DNA of 64,000 nt, from contig JACVGT010000003.1 of assembly GCA_018992685.1 (NCBI GenBank), positions 124,001 through 188,000 on the forward strand, in the 5' to 3' direction. Source of the stretch: Theionarchaea archaeon. Its GTDB lineage: Archaea > Methanobacteriota_B > Thermococci > Methanofastidiosales > SZ-28-30. Every line of letters begins with the position of its first letter. The stretch's first letter is position 1. Below the pieces are notes generated by a model. The model did no database searches. It saw nothing but the letters and a program-made list of their open reading frames with translations, and was not told the DNA's origin. Positions 1-8,682 of this stretch are shown piece after piece. The position numbers were made by a program, and so were the translations under genes.

Positions 1-21
1 AGATGTGAGGGGTTTCCTGTA

Positions 22-31
22 CTTATAAACC
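22..31 (-). promoter_or_regulatory. TATA box of a leftward gene outside the window
   Basis: On the minus strand this reads GGTTTATAAG, preceded by an A/G-rich stretch typical of an archaeal BRE. Transcription would start near the first base of the window, so the gene it serves lies outside. Confidence 0.5.
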
Positions 32-163
32 TTTTGATTTCCAGTTCCAAAGTCCTACTGAAGTGATCTCTCTCGTTCTCGAAACATAAACCCTCTGGAA
101 AGCTGCAGCACCCGGATTCGGACCATACGTGAATTGAATCGACAGACACTCTCAATTTCCCTC

Positions 164-1108
164 TTATAGCGGATGTTCTCTCCTATTCTGGTAGATGGGA
201 AGCACGTATTTCAGGTCTTCTGCAATTCCATTGTCCTGCATCCAGTGAAGGATGCCGAAGAATTCTGTGAAAGAAGAACTGCGCAGAATGTTGACCCAGG
301 CAACGAGATGATTCTCCACTTTGAAGGTCAACCCCGTGCAGGGGAGCTGCAGGAGGAAGTCTGACAGCCCTTTCTCGTAGTCAGTCTTCAGGAGGAGGTA
401 GAAATCCGCATACATGGAAGCTCCTTCAGGATAGTAGGGGACTGTGACAATGCAATTTTCTTTGACTCGATCATAGCTCTGATAGAAGAGCCACTTCGAG
501 ATCTTGTGTTTCTTTACAATTTCAGTGAACGTTCTTCTCATATTGTACTTCAGATCGTAAAATAACCGCCATTCCAAATCAGTCCAGACGATTTTTCTTG
601 AGGGGAGGTCTGTAGAGAGAAACCCTGGTTCCAATTTCTCCTCCTGCAAGTTTTTCTTGAATTCATCGAATACATCCCGATAGGTCGTATGTGTCACGTG
701 GGTGAAGGAGTAGTCTCCTCGAAATCCTTCCAGTACTGTTTCTTTATGACTGGGATGCGACTCGAAATCCATGGGAGAATCCGTAAACACAATCAGGTCA
801 AAAGCACCTGACGTTAAACACTGGAAAATTACTCGGGGATTCCCTTCGAGTTCTTGAAAAACTCTCATAGGTTTGTCAAATTGCATGAAGTACACATATT
901 CCTTCAGATCTTGAAACATCTTGAGTCGTAGTCCGGGAGGGAAAAGGATCTCGTGGTCGATCATGTGGTTGTAGTGAGAGGTTACTGTATTCCTCGCCAG
1001 CCCCAATTTGCGAGATATGCTTGTGAGGGAAATCCTTTCATCCTGAACAAGTTGCTCATAAATGCTGAGACGAATATCCGCTTTTTGTGGTTCAGTCAAT
1101 CTGCTCAC
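164..1108 (-). CDS. Lrp/AsnC-like winged-helix regulator
   Basis: A 314-residue putative DNA-binding regulator. Residues about 10-55 form a helix-turn-helix with the AsnC-like pattern ISLTSISRKLGLARNTVTSH. A second possible HTH lies near residues 180-215 (RRTFTEIVKKHKISKWLFYQ), so the protein may have two DNA-binding units with ligand-sensing halves, as in duplicated archaeal Lrp-like proteins. The start is GTG (positions 1106-1108), and a TATA-like CTTTATATAG sits about 35 bases upstream on the minus strand. The gene stands alone and its target is not evident. Confidence 0.7.
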   Translation of the reverse strand: MSRLTEPQKADIRLSIYEQLVQDERISLTSISRKLGLARNTVTSHYNHMIDHEILFPPGLRLKMFQDLKEYVYFMQFDKPMRVFQELEGNPRVIFQCLTSGAFDLIVFTDSPMDFESHPSHKETVLEGFRGDYSFTHVTHTTYRDVFDEFKKNLQEEKLEPGFLSTDLPSRKIVWTDLEWRLFYDLKYNMRRTFTEIVKKHKISKWLFYQSYDRVKENCIVTVPYYPEGASMYADFYLLLKTDYEKGLSDFLLQLPCTGLTFKVENHLVAWVNILRSSSFTEFFGILHWMQDNGIAEDLKYVLPIYQNRREHPL

Positions 1109-1205
1109 TTTATCTACCCATGTTTTTTTATACAGAAAGTCTATATAAAGATTTGTACCGTTCAGCTCGATAGCTAAACTGGCACAATGTACTATCGCCC
1201 CCCTC

Positions 1206-1230
1206 GAGATCGGTCCACTGGACCGATCTC
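1206..1230. terminator. Perfect 11-bp inverted repeat at a gene end
   Basis: GAGATCGGTCC and its exact complement are separated by ACT, giving an 11-bp stem with a 3-base loop. It overlaps the stop codon of the asparagine-synthase-like gene and lies between that gene and the next leftward gene. It could be a transcription-end or mRNA-stability hairpin. There is no T-run directly after it on the minus strand, so a protein-binding site is also possible. Confidence 0.5.
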
Positions 1231-2404
1231 ACACCTTCTTTTGGCAGTATTTCTGGGACAGAGCATTCAGGAGCGAGGTGTGAGCTCTGACAATGTGGTG
1301 GATACCGCTCCCGTATTGCAGTGCTTTCTTAGATTTTGAAACAAGTGGCTTCGGGATACCGGCCAAAGCTGCGATCTTTCTGAGGAATTCCTTTCTCCGG
1401 GGGACAAAGTGACGATACGTTGGCACGCCCAGTACTGCTTCTACAAGGTCAGTACCCAGGTAGGGGTACCGTATTATTTTTGAGAAATGTTCAGCAACCT
1501 CACAATCCCGTTCCAGTCCCAGATAGAGATTCTCAAGATCCTTTCTCATCACAGGGTGGACGTGAACTCCCTCCCTGAATGCTTTTTCATATTTGAAGTA
1601 TCCGCCAAAAAGCTCATCTGCTCCCTGGCCAGATATGAGAAGAGTTCCTTCATATTCCCGACAGAGGAAAAAAAGGAGCAGCCCAATTTCAACATTCAGC
1701 AGTGTCACCTCAGAGAGCAACGCACAGACCTGAGGAATGGCTTCCACGATATCATGCGGGGACACCACTATCTCTAGAAGTTCTTCTCCAAGAATGGAGG
1801 CTGCCTCTCGGGCATTTGCTATGTCCTGGGAAGTCTGTAGGCCACAGCTGATAAGAAAGCTGTCAGAAAGAAAAGCCAGCAAGGTACTGTCAATTCCTCC
1901 CGAAAACATGACGGCTGATCCCTTGTCGGTCTGTTGTTGAGTAGTCTTTCGCAGTATGTCCAGAACTTCTGCAGGATTGTCAGTGAACCTCTCTTCCAGC
2001 ATGTGGCGGTAGCAAATGGTTCCCGGCAATCGGACTAGCTCCCCGGGAAGAACTGGCCGGCCACCCTCAATGTTATGGGAGGCAAAATTCTGTCTGCGGT
2101 AATACAGTGGTTTAAGTCCCACAGGGTCTTTCAAGAGATAGGTTCTCCCTTCTTTCCTTACAGCACACGCATATCCGCCTTTGACGGTGTTGAATATGGT
2201 CCTTGCTGCCTGTATGGGATCTGGTTCCACCTCAAAAAAGGTATTCAGGTAGTGAGCAGGATCAGATATTCCGTAAAGGTCTGCATCGCACACCAGATTC
2301 TCACTGATTCCTTCGACCTGAGAACATGCCATGTCCCCCCGCTGCAGGGAAATTTCCATGGATGCTGCCAGTTCTTTCACTTTGTTTCCGCCGCATATTC
2401 TCAT
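1229..2404 (-). CDS. Asparagine-synthase-like amidotransferase/ATPase
   Basis: A 391-residue protein whose C-terminal two thirds match the asparagine synthase AMP-forming domain: the PP-loop FSGGIDSTLLAF lies near residues 168-179 and SGQGADELFGGYFKYE follows. Class B enzymes have an N-terminal glutaminase domain that starts Met-Cys-Gly. Here the N-terminus is MRICGG and the domain is short, although KDPVGLKPLYY resembles the glutaminase core. The catalytic Cys at position 2 is therefore missing unless the start is different. It may use ammonia or amidate or adenylate another substrate. It faces the CDIN1-like gene across a 51-base divergent gap. Confidence 0.75.
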   Translation of the reverse strand: MRICGGNKVKELAASMEISLQRGDMACSQVEGISENLVCDADLYGISDPAHYLNTFFEVEPDPIQAARTIFNTVKGGYACAVRKEGRTYLLKDPVGLKPLYYRRQNFASHNIEGGRPVLPGELVRLPGTICYRHMLEERFTDNPAEVLDILRKTTQQQTDKGSAVMFSGGIDSTLLAFLSDSFLISCGLQTSQDIANAREAASILGEELLEIVVSPHDIVEAIPQVCALLSEVTLLNVEIGLLLFFLCREYEGTLLISGQGADELFGGYFKYEKAFREGVHVHPVMRKDLENLYLGLERDCEVAEHFSKIIRYPYLGTDLVEAVLGVPTYRHFVPRRKEFLRKIAALAGIPKPLVSKSKKALQYGSGIHHIVRAHTSLLNALSQKYCQKKV

Positions 2405-2455
2405 GAAATGGATTCCGGACGAAAGATTTTTAAGGTTTTGGCAAAAGGATGAATA

Positions 2456-3226
2456 ATGAATGAGGATTTATACCTTCGCATTTATCGCAGATTAAACAAA
2501 AAAGGGGACGTATTTGATCTTTCCAGCAACCTTGAAATCTCTAAGGAAGTATTATTCGCGATTCTATCTCAAAAGATCGTCAGGAAAACAAAACGAGACT
2601 ATCACGGATTGAAACGGCAGAGTTCCAGACTGCTTGAGCAATGGAAAAAAGGGAAGAGCCTCTTGAGATTATCAGAAGAAAGGCACTTTGCCCCCGTCCT
2701 GATTTCATCCTTTGTCCTGAGGGAATTTGGTATCACGAGAAAGGAATTCTATGAGTATCTCAGGAATCCAGAGAAAATAGGAGATCCTAGGATACGGAAG
2801 GAACTTCTGGAAGTTCTTGCGGAAGAGGTGGTATATTCCCCTGAAGCCATTGAGATTCAACACAAGAACGGAAAGTCTGCTGAGAAAAGAATCAGCCAGT
2901 GGCTGGACGAAAAGGGCGTTTCGTACATTACAGAGGGCGACGTCCGTGACCTGTACAAGAAAACCCCTGATTTCCTCCTGCAGGAATGCTTCACCGTTGA
3001 CGGGAATGCAGTGCACTGGGTGGAAAGCAAGGCCTCCTTTGGGGACAAGATCCAGATGAAAGGAGATTATCACAGACAGCTCAAATACTATGTAGATCTC
3101 TTTGGGAGGGGCCTGGTCATATACTGGCATGGATACTTGAATGATTCTGCATGCGTCCAGGACTTCAATTACGATTCTCAGATCCTGATCGCCAATTCTG
3201 GCATAATTGAGGGAGATAATGTTTGA
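2456..3226 (+). CDS. CDIN1-like PD-(D/E)XK nuclease (TPD-motif family)
   Basis: A 256-residue protein with the signature of the TPD family, which includes human C15orf41/CDIN1. Helical N-terminal residues 1-125 carry HTH-like segments. The C-terminal nuclease core shows GKSAEKRISQWL with E143, then KKTPDFLL with D172, then WVESKASFGD with E190 and K192. These fit the Glu, Asp, Glu-x-Lys set of a PD-(D/E)XK fold. The start follows a TATA-like GATTTTTAAGG at about 2424. The stop overlaps the start of the next membrane-protein gene, so the two are co-transcribed. DNA substrate and pathway are unknown in archaea. Confidence 0.8.
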   Translation: MNEDLYLRIYRRLNKKGDVFDLSSNLEISKEVLFAILSQKIVRKTKRDYHGLKRQSSRLLEQWKKGKSLLRLSEERHFAPVLISSFVLREFGITRKEFYEYLRNPEKIGDPRIRKELLEVLAEEVVYSPEAIEIQHKNGKSAEKRISQWLDEKGVSYITEGDVRDLYKKTPDFLLQECFTVDGNAVHWVESKASFGDKIQMKGDYHRQLKYYVDLFGRGLVIYWHGYLNDSACVQDFNYDSQILIANSGIIEGDNV

Positions 3227-3770
3227 GCTGAAACGGAAGCTCATACATGGTCTTGGATTATGTGTGCCTGTGATATATTGGATGACCTCAAGGGAGTATA
3301 CGTTGCTGTTTCTGGGAATTGCTGCAACCGGAGCAGTGATCATTGAAGTGTTACGTGCAGTTTGGGAGGATTTTAATAGTTTGCTATTGAAATTATTTGG
3401 CAAGTTTGCCAGAGATCATGAAAGAACGCACATTACTGGAGCAACGTGCTTTTCAATGGCAGCTCTGCTTGTAGTGGCGTTGTTTTCAAAACCTGTGGCA
3501 GTTTCCAGTTTGTTGTTTCTGACTTTGGGGGATTCAATGGCTGCAGTCATTGGAACTCGATTTGGAGTACATCGGATTCAGGGGAAATCTCTGGAAGGAA
3601 GTGCAGCCTGTTTCGGTGTGTGTTCTGTAGTAGGATGGTGTGCTCTGGGATGGGTGGGTGTTGCAGGAGCTGCAGCAGCCACAGTGGTTGAATTGCTGCC
3701 CAGTCCTCTTGATGATAATGTGAGGATTCCCCTGGCATCTGGCAGTGTCATGCATTTACTTCTGATCTAG
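3219..3770 (+). CDS. SEC59/dolichol-kinase-like membrane protein
   Basis: A 183-residue polytopic protein with about five membrane segments. The pattern LKRKLIHGLG near the N-terminus, TLGDSMAAVIGTRFG in the middle, KSLEGSAACF after it and PLDDNVRIPL near the end are typical of the diacylglycerol/polyprenol kinase (SEC59) family, which phosphorylates lipid alcohols with CTP or another NTP. The ATG at 3219 overlaps the nuclease stop (ATGTTTGA) and has GGGAG just before it. The substrate is probably an archaeal polyprenol or an isoprenoid recycling intermediate, but that is inferred. Confidence 0.75.
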   Translation: MFELKRKLIHGLGLCVPVIYWMTSREYTLLFLGIAATGAVIIEVLRAVWEDFNSLLLKLFGKFARDHERTHITGATCFSMAALLVVALFSKPVAVSSLLFLTLGDSMAAVIGTRFGVHRIQGKSLEGSAACFGVCSVVGWCALGWVGVAGAAAATVVELLPSPLDDNVRIPLASGSVMHLLLI

Positions 3771-3837
3771 TTTCTTCTGGGCAATGATATGACTTCGATT
3801 GTAAGAAAGCTGCCATCCCGATAGAAGCTTCGAAACC

Positions 3838-3844
3838 TTTAAAT
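3838..3844 (+). promoter_or_regulatory. TATA box for the anchored surface protein gene
   Basis: TTTAAAT lies 25 bases before the ATG at 3866 and is preceded by GAAACC. The spacing implies a leaderless mRNA. Confidence 0.55.
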
Positions 3845-3865
3845 AGCTGTGTCTCTTCTCACACC

Positions 3866-4807
3866 ATGATGAAGCTCCCGATAGTAGTGTGTCTTTTGAT
3901 TGTAGCAGCAATAACTGCCTACAGGGATCCAAACATGACTGTCCCAGACCAGGTTGAAATTAAGAGTGGGGAAACGGGACGAATCGAGGTTACCCTGGAA
4001 CACAACCAGACCACCATGTGGAACGTTAACGTCTATGTAGATACTGCGCAAATTGATCCCACCTTTCTACAACGGTTGGAAATATCTGCTGATGAGGAGA
4101 ACCCCATTGATCTGGGCGAAGAAATATCGTTTGGAACTCCAGTCACGGCCACGATAGATATTACAGTGGAGGCCAACTCACCTGCGGGAGAGGTAAGGAT
4201 TCCCATTGTTGCTGCGGGTAAGAAGGGTCCATGTTTGAAAGGATGTGAGCCATTTCTCATGCAGAAGTCCACCACCCTGGTCATCAAGAGACAGGACCCG
4301 AAACTTGCACTGTTTCTGCCCGAGTCCAGTTTTGAAGTTCTTCAGGGAGAAAATGTCACCCTCACGGTGCAGTTGAGAAACTATGGTGCATCCACAGCAT
4401 TCGTAGAAGAGCTGGATGCTGTGCCTGACAGCCAGCTGACCTATAAAATGCAAGATCCACCTCGTCAGATAGAGCCAGGTACCACTCAATCTACCTTCAT
4501 GACGGTCTTTACAGAGAATGCGACACCAGGAGCATACTTGATTCAGGTGAAGCTGGTGTACAGAGATGAAATACAGAACAGGTTTACAGACAGTAAGACA
4601 GTATATATTACCGTGGTTCAGGAGAGAACCGAAGTGCCCACCATAACCCCAACTCCCAGTTCGTCTCCTACAACTCCTCCTGTGGAAGAACCTGGAATCT
4701 CCGCTCAATACCAGTACTTCCTGGCAGGGATGTTTACCGGAGGCAGTAGTTTTGGCATTGCAGTGATGCTGGGCTTATTCCTGAAAAAACGGCGTCCTCC
4801 AAAATAA
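3866..4807 (+). CDS. Membrane-anchored surface protein with NEW3-like beta domains
   Basis: A 313-residue protein with a short N-terminal hydrophobic signal (LPIVVCLLIVAAITA). Two beta-sandwich-like modules of the type seen in alpha-galactosidase NEW3/COG1470 proteins follow (TVPDQVEIKSGETGRIEVTL and SSFEVLQGENVTLTVQLRN). Then come a Thr/Pro/Ser-rich linker, a C-terminal membrane helix and a basic KKRRPPK tail. This is the layout of an outside-facing archaeal membrane anchor. The binding partner is unknown. Confidence 0.65.
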   Translation: MMKLPIVVCLLIVAAITAYRDPNMTVPDQVEIKSGETGRIEVTLEHNQTTMWNVNVYVDTAQIDPTFLQRLEISADEENPIDLGEEISFGTPVTATIDITVEANSPAGEVRIPIVAAGKKGPCLKGCEPFLMQKSTTLVIKRQDPKLALFLPESSFEVLQGENVTLTVQLRNYGASTAFVEELDAVPDSQLTYKMQDPPRQIEPGTTQSTFMTVFTENATPGAYLIQVKLVYRDEIQNRFTDSKTVYITVVQERTEVPTITPTPSSSPTTPPVEEPGISAQYQYFLAGMFTGGSSFGIAVMLGLFLKKRRPPK

Positions 4808-4863
4808 ATAGGAGGTTGCCGCCGATTTCTGGGCTGAATTGGGACTGCCTGTCACCACAAAGG

Positions 4864-4870
4864 TTTATAT
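4864..4870 (+). promoter_or_regulatory. TATA box of the RuBisCO gene
   Basis: TTTATAT within AAAGGTTTATATG is centred about 25 bases before the ATG at 4892, as expected for a leaderless archaeal transcript. Confidence 0.6.
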
Positions 4871-4891
4871 GTTACAACTCCTCTCAATATC

Positions 4892-6187
4892 ATGAGCGGG
4901 ATTGATTGGTACAATGAATTCGTGGACATGCATTACACACCAGCACAAGATGATCTTGTTGTTCTCTATTACTTTGAATCACCTGAAGGAATGACTAAAG
5001 AGGAGTCTGCGGGGAGGATAGCGTCTGAGAGCTCAACAGGAACCTGGACAACACTAACAAACCTCCCTCCTAGAATGGAATCCCTCAAAGCCACGGCATT
5101 CGACATTGAAGAACGGTATGTGAAAGTGGCATATCCCAGGGATTTGTGGGAAGATGGGAACTTCTGCCAGCTTAAGAGTGGAATAGCAGGTAATATATTT
5201 GGCATGAAAGGAGTTAAGAATCTACGGCTGCTGGATTGTCGATTTCCCGAGAACTACATCAAGTATTTCAAGGGCCCGATTCTGGGGATGGACGGACTGA
5301 GAAAGAGATGGAACATACCCAAGAGGCCCTTGACTGGGGCCGTCCCCAAGCCGAAGATTGGGTTCAGTGCTCAGGAACATGCAGAGATTGGGTACGAGAC
5401 CTGGATGGGCGGCTTTGATTTTGTGAAAGATGACGAGAATCTGACATCCGTGAAGTTCAACAGGTTCGAAGAAAGGGTAAGGATTCTGGCCAAGTACAGA
5501 GATAAGGCAGAAAACGAAACTGGAGATCGAAAAGGAGCATTCATTAATATTACAGCCGAAACAGAGGAAATGAAACGGAGAGCTAGCCTTATTCATCAAT
5601 ATGGATTTGATTACGTCATGATAGATGCGGTGATTGTGGGCACCGCGTCCCTAATGACCATGCGAGACTATCTCGGAGACCTCGGGATTGCCATCCATGC
5701 ACATCGGGCCATGCACGCAGCTTTTGACAGAAATCCAAAGCATGGAATCACCATGCAGTTTATTGCCAAAGAGATGCGGCTAATTGGAGTGAACCAGCTG
5801 CACTCGGGGACAGCTGTGGGAAAGCTGGTGGGAAATAGGGAGGAGGTCACCTCTGTTGCAGACGTCCTCAGAGAGAAACAGACCCCTGAAAAAGAACATG
5901 TGCTTCTGGGGCAGGACTGGGGTTCAATCAAAAGTGCGTTCCCTGTGTCCTCAGGGGGTCTGCATCCAGGGCTGGTGCCTGATGTGGTTGACATTTACGG
6001 GCCAGATATGATTTTGCTCATCAGTGGAGGGATACATGGCCATCCCAAGGGTACGCGCGCAGGTGCAAGGGCGTCAATGCAGGCTATTGAAGCAGTTATG
6101 GACGGAGAAACGCTGGAGGAGAAGGCCAGAACCTCCCCGGAGCTCAGGTCTGCGTTGGATAAATGGGATCGTCACACGCCCAAATAG
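4892..6187 (+). CDS. rbcL: Ribulose-bisphosphate carboxylase, form III large subunit
   Basis: A 431-residue RuBisCO that fixes CO2 onto ribulose 1,5-bisphosphate. Catalytic residues are present: K153 and K155 in GAVPKPKIGFS, the carbamylated Lys K179 with D181 and E182 in GFDFVKDDENL, H271 in HAHRAMHAAFDR, K311 of loop 6 in HSGTAVGKLVG and S354 in SSGGLHPG. Length and the SSGGLHPG form fit archaeal form III, which normally works in the AMP/nucleoside salvage route with AMP phosphorylase and ribose-1,5-bisphosphate isomerase. Neither partner is in this window and the gene has its own promoter. Confidence 0.95.
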   Translation: MSGIDWYNEFVDMHYTPAQDDLVVLYYFESPEGMTKEESAGRIASESSTGTWTTLTNLPPRMESLKATAFDIEERYVKVAYPRDLWEDGNFCQLKSGIAGNIFGMKGVKNLRLLDCRFPENYIKYFKGPILGMDGLRKRWNIPKRPLTGAVPKPKIGFSAQEHAEIGYETWMGGFDFVKDDENLTSVKFNRFEERVRILAKYRDKAENETGDRKGAFINITAETEEMKRRASLIHQYGFDYVMIDAVIVGTASLMTMRDYLGDLGIAIHAHRAMHAAFDRNPKHGITMQFIAKEMRLIGVNQLHSGTAVGKLVGNREEVTSVADVLREKQTPEKEHVLLGQDWGSIKSAFPVSSGGLHPGLVPDVVDIYGPDMILLISGGIHGHPKGTRAGARASMQAIEAVMDGETLEEKARTSPELRSALDKWDRHTPK

Positions 6188-6300
6188 CAGCAGGCGTGTC
6201 CAGTAATCAAGGAAGAAGGAAAAGGGCACAGTCCTCCAGTCACGCCTGGCTAGTACAGATTCCACAAAGGCGATTCACAGAGTCCACAAAGCCAGCAGTA

Positions 6301-7302
6301 CTAAAGTGGGATATACTCGATCAATGGTTGGTTATAGGTGGGATACCTCTTCTCGATGCCGATGTGTTTGGTGCAGGTCAGGGGTTTGACCCATGGGACA
6401 GCTTCCTCGATGAGGGCCCAGTGAGTTTCCACTCGCTCTCCCAGAACCTCGACAAAGGTTGTGGGGATATCCACTCTTTCCAGCAGCAGTGTCCTTACTT
6501 GCAGGGCTGCTTCATGGCTGCAACACACAATGACTCCTTTCACCAGCAGTCCGTCTTCAATATCTTCGTATGGTTTACGTATCATTGTTGCTCGACGAAT
6601 GAACCTGTTTCTTAGCTGGGTACTGTCCTTATCGCGAGCGGAACAGTAGTGGACAATCTCATCCTCCACCACCTGGGCAACAGCTTTTCTGCTTTCTTCC
6701 ACAACGCACGAGTCACTGCTGAGTGTGAGCTTCCGTTTTTTCATCTCTTCAACGGTCCGATCTGCATATTCTAGCTCGTTGATGTTGACAAAATGGACAC
6801 CTATTCCCTTGAGGCGCTGTATGAGCCACCGGGTCTCCTTAACTCTCGAAGGAATCATGGGAATTTCCACCCCCACTTCAAACTGGTATCTCAGTGCCTG
6901 ACGGACAACGGAAATGTCAGAAAAATCAGTAAGGTGGAATCGCACCTCATCAATAAGCCCTTCCATCTCCTTGAGTGTGTCATCTCTCACGTGAGATGCC
7001 GTGTAGAGATGAATGTGGTGGTCAGGCCATTCGTTCTTCAGTAATGCTGCATAATGCAGTGTTCTCTCCAACCGTACCACAGGATCGCCCCCAGTGATCC
7101 CTGTTCCCAATGCATTCATAGCCTTGGCCTCTTCCAGCACATCGTCATCACACCCAACAGGTCGTTCATTTGCGTACACGACATCCTTTTGCCACCTCTC
7201 CTCTGAGAGGGGACAGTACCAGCAGGACAACCTGCACACACCGGTGACAAACAACACCATTTTTGCCCCTTTCAGGCACAGGCTACAGCCCGTGGACACC
7301 AT
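6301..7302 (-). CDS. Radical SAM protein of the COG2108 type
   Basis: A 333-residue protein with a radical SAM cluster motif CRLSCWYC (C-x3-C-x2-C) after an extra N-terminal Cys pair (TGCSLCLKGAKMVLFVTG). The TGITGGDP segment fits the glycine-rich SAM-binding strand. This arrangement matches the uncharacterised COG2108 family, annotated as related to pyruvate-formate-lyase activating enzymes. A C-terminal accessory domain carries further cysteines (VIVCCSHE). Its substrate is unknown. It begins one base after the stop of the upstream zinc-ribbon gene (taa-c-ATG), so the two are co-transcribed. Confidence 0.8.
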   Translation of the reverse strand: MVSTGCSLCLKGAKMVLFVTGVCRLSCWYCPLSEERWQKDVVYANERPVGCDDDVLEEAKAMNALGTGITGGDPVVRLERTLHYAALLKNEWPDHHIHLYTASHVRDDTLKEMEGLIDEVRFHLTDFSDISVVRQALRYQFEVGVEIPMIPSRVKETRWLIQRLKGIGVHFVNINELEYADRTVEEMKKRKLTLSSDSCVVEESRKAVAQVVEDEIVHYCSARDKDSTQLRNRFIRRATMIRKPYEDIEDGLLVKGVIVCCSHEAALQVRTLLLERVDIPTTFVEVLGERVETHWALIEEAVPWVKPLTCTKHIGIEKRYPTYNQPLIEYIPL

Positions 7303-7303
7303 G

Positions 7304-8317
7304 TTATCCCTCTTGAGACTTCAGGGGCTCCGCCTTATCCTCAAGTTCCTTGATTACTAGGTTCAATTCTTGAGCTTTCCTGAGTTTCTCTGCAATGTAC
7401 ATCTCAAACCAGTCAGCAACCTGTAATTTCAGCTGCAACCGATTTACCTCTGTTAAAGATCCTAACTCACGGATGCCCAATTCTGCCAAGAGGCTTGCAT
7501 TCTCTGTGTTCCCCATCTCCAATTGACGGGCAGCTTCAGACAGACTGTCAAGAGCTTTTTCCAGATGCTCCATGTTGGTCAGAGAATCATCTATGTACGG
7601 AATGTCAATGACTCTTGCAGCCGCAGTATAGGCCTTCTCAGCATCTGTAAGATTCTCAATGGCAGACTCATAGGCTGTAAAGGCAAACTGGTAGTCTTTC
7701 ATCTCCAGATGGTCATTCCCTCTGTTCATGTCAGTCATGACAGTCAGAAGGAGTTGTTCTCCCTCCAGATAGCAGGCAGCAAACTCATAGTACATGACGT
7801 ATGACTCGCTCACCGTCTGCAGGACATCACAGCACTCTTTTCGAGTGCTCACGATCTTGAGCTGCAGCTCAACATACTCATGATACTGCCCTGGAAGTCT
7901 CAGTTCTTCACAGGAAGCAAGAAAAGTGTCTGCCCTTTCAAAGGAGGACGAAGCATCTTCAAGAAGAGGAAGAAGACATTGAACGTCTCCCTTCATCTTT
8001 TCTACATACTCCAGTTCAGATCTGGTATGATTTTCTGATTCAAACTGAACTTCTTCTGCTCCAAAGAGTTCCCCCTCCACTGTCTGAAGAATCTCATCAC
8101 CTCTCTGCATTTCTTTGAGAGCAGCCCTCACGAGGTTGTCTGCATCCTCTGTCTCATAGTTCATGAAATAGACAGCGGAAATTCCCAGCACGATCATCAC
8201 TGCGAATGCTGCGATCTTGTCCACAGGAAGTCTTTTCTTCGGTCTGAAATCCAGTCCACAGTGCTCACATCCTGGGCTATCTGCTGGGACATATCGGCCG
8301 CAGTTCGGGCAGAACAT
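7304..8317 (-). CDS. Zinc-ribbon, single-TM, helical-repeat membrane protein
   Basis: A 337-residue protein. The N-terminus has a zinc ribbon (FCPNCGRYV followed by CEHCGLDF), then one membrane helix at about residues 30-50 and a long alpha-helical, Glu-rich, tetratricopeptide-like exterior part. The ATG at 8317 is preferred over one at 8329 because the minus-strand TATA (CCTTTATATC) is then 27 bases upstream. It is co-transcribed with the COG2108 radical SAM gene, which suggests joint function. No enzymatic motif is seen. Confidence 0.65.
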   Translation of the reverse strand: MFCPNCGRYVPADSPGCEHCGLDFRPKKRLPVDKIAAFAVMIVLGISAVYFMNYETEDADNLVRAALKEMQRGDEILQTVEGELFGAEEVQFESENHTRSELEYVEKMKGDVQCLLPLLEDASSSFERADTFLASCEELRLPGQYHEYVELQLKIVSTRKECCDVLQTVSESYVMYYEFAACYLEGEQLLLTVMTDMNRGNDHLEMKDYQFAFTAYESAIENLTDAEKAYTAAARVIDIPYIDDSLTNMEHLEKALDSLSEAARQLEMGNTENASLLAELGIRELGSLTEVNRLQLKLQVADWFEMYIAEKLRKAQELNLVIKELEDKAEPLKSQEG

Positions 8318-8329
8318 ATTCTGTAACAC

Positions 8330-8682
8330 CAGAGCATTGATATAAAGGTTGTCACATCATCATGTAGCGAGAACAATGCTTACACGTTCATAGCACTCTT
8401 ATCCTCTCAACCAGATCCACGTAGTCTCATCTTTCTTTTGCACGATTCTTCCTATTTTGAAAGATCATGAAGCACTAAAGGGAAAGCAATATCTCAATCT
8501 TGGGATGTATGATTATGTTATCTGGAAATTCCAACAGGCATACTTTCAAGTTTTGATGTGATGATATGTGACTCTGTGAGAATGTGTGACAAAAAGATAT
8601 TTAAGGATATGAAACGTGGTGCTATATATCCGAGCATCCGTATAATTGCAGTTCTTGGGCATGAATTTCGGTCTGAGAGGCC
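8330..8682. other. Intergenic stretch without a recognised gene
   Basis: It separates the zinc-ribbon gene (read leftward, TATA at about 8339-8348) from the 3' end of the CNNM-like gene. A short open frame on the plus strand (from 8558) runs antisense into the end of the CNNM-like gene and looks spurious. Nothing else is supported. Confidence 0.4.

Noticed and set aside
2705-3403. Long open frame on the minus strand opposite the CDIN1-like and SEC59-like genes
   Set aside because: It lies entirely opposite two well-supported genes and shows no domain; it is an antisense shadow.
8545-8600. C/D box guide RNA (GTGATGA near 8553)
   Set aside because: A C-box-like sequence occurs, but no D box CTGA is at the expected spacing and the C'/D' pair is missing.
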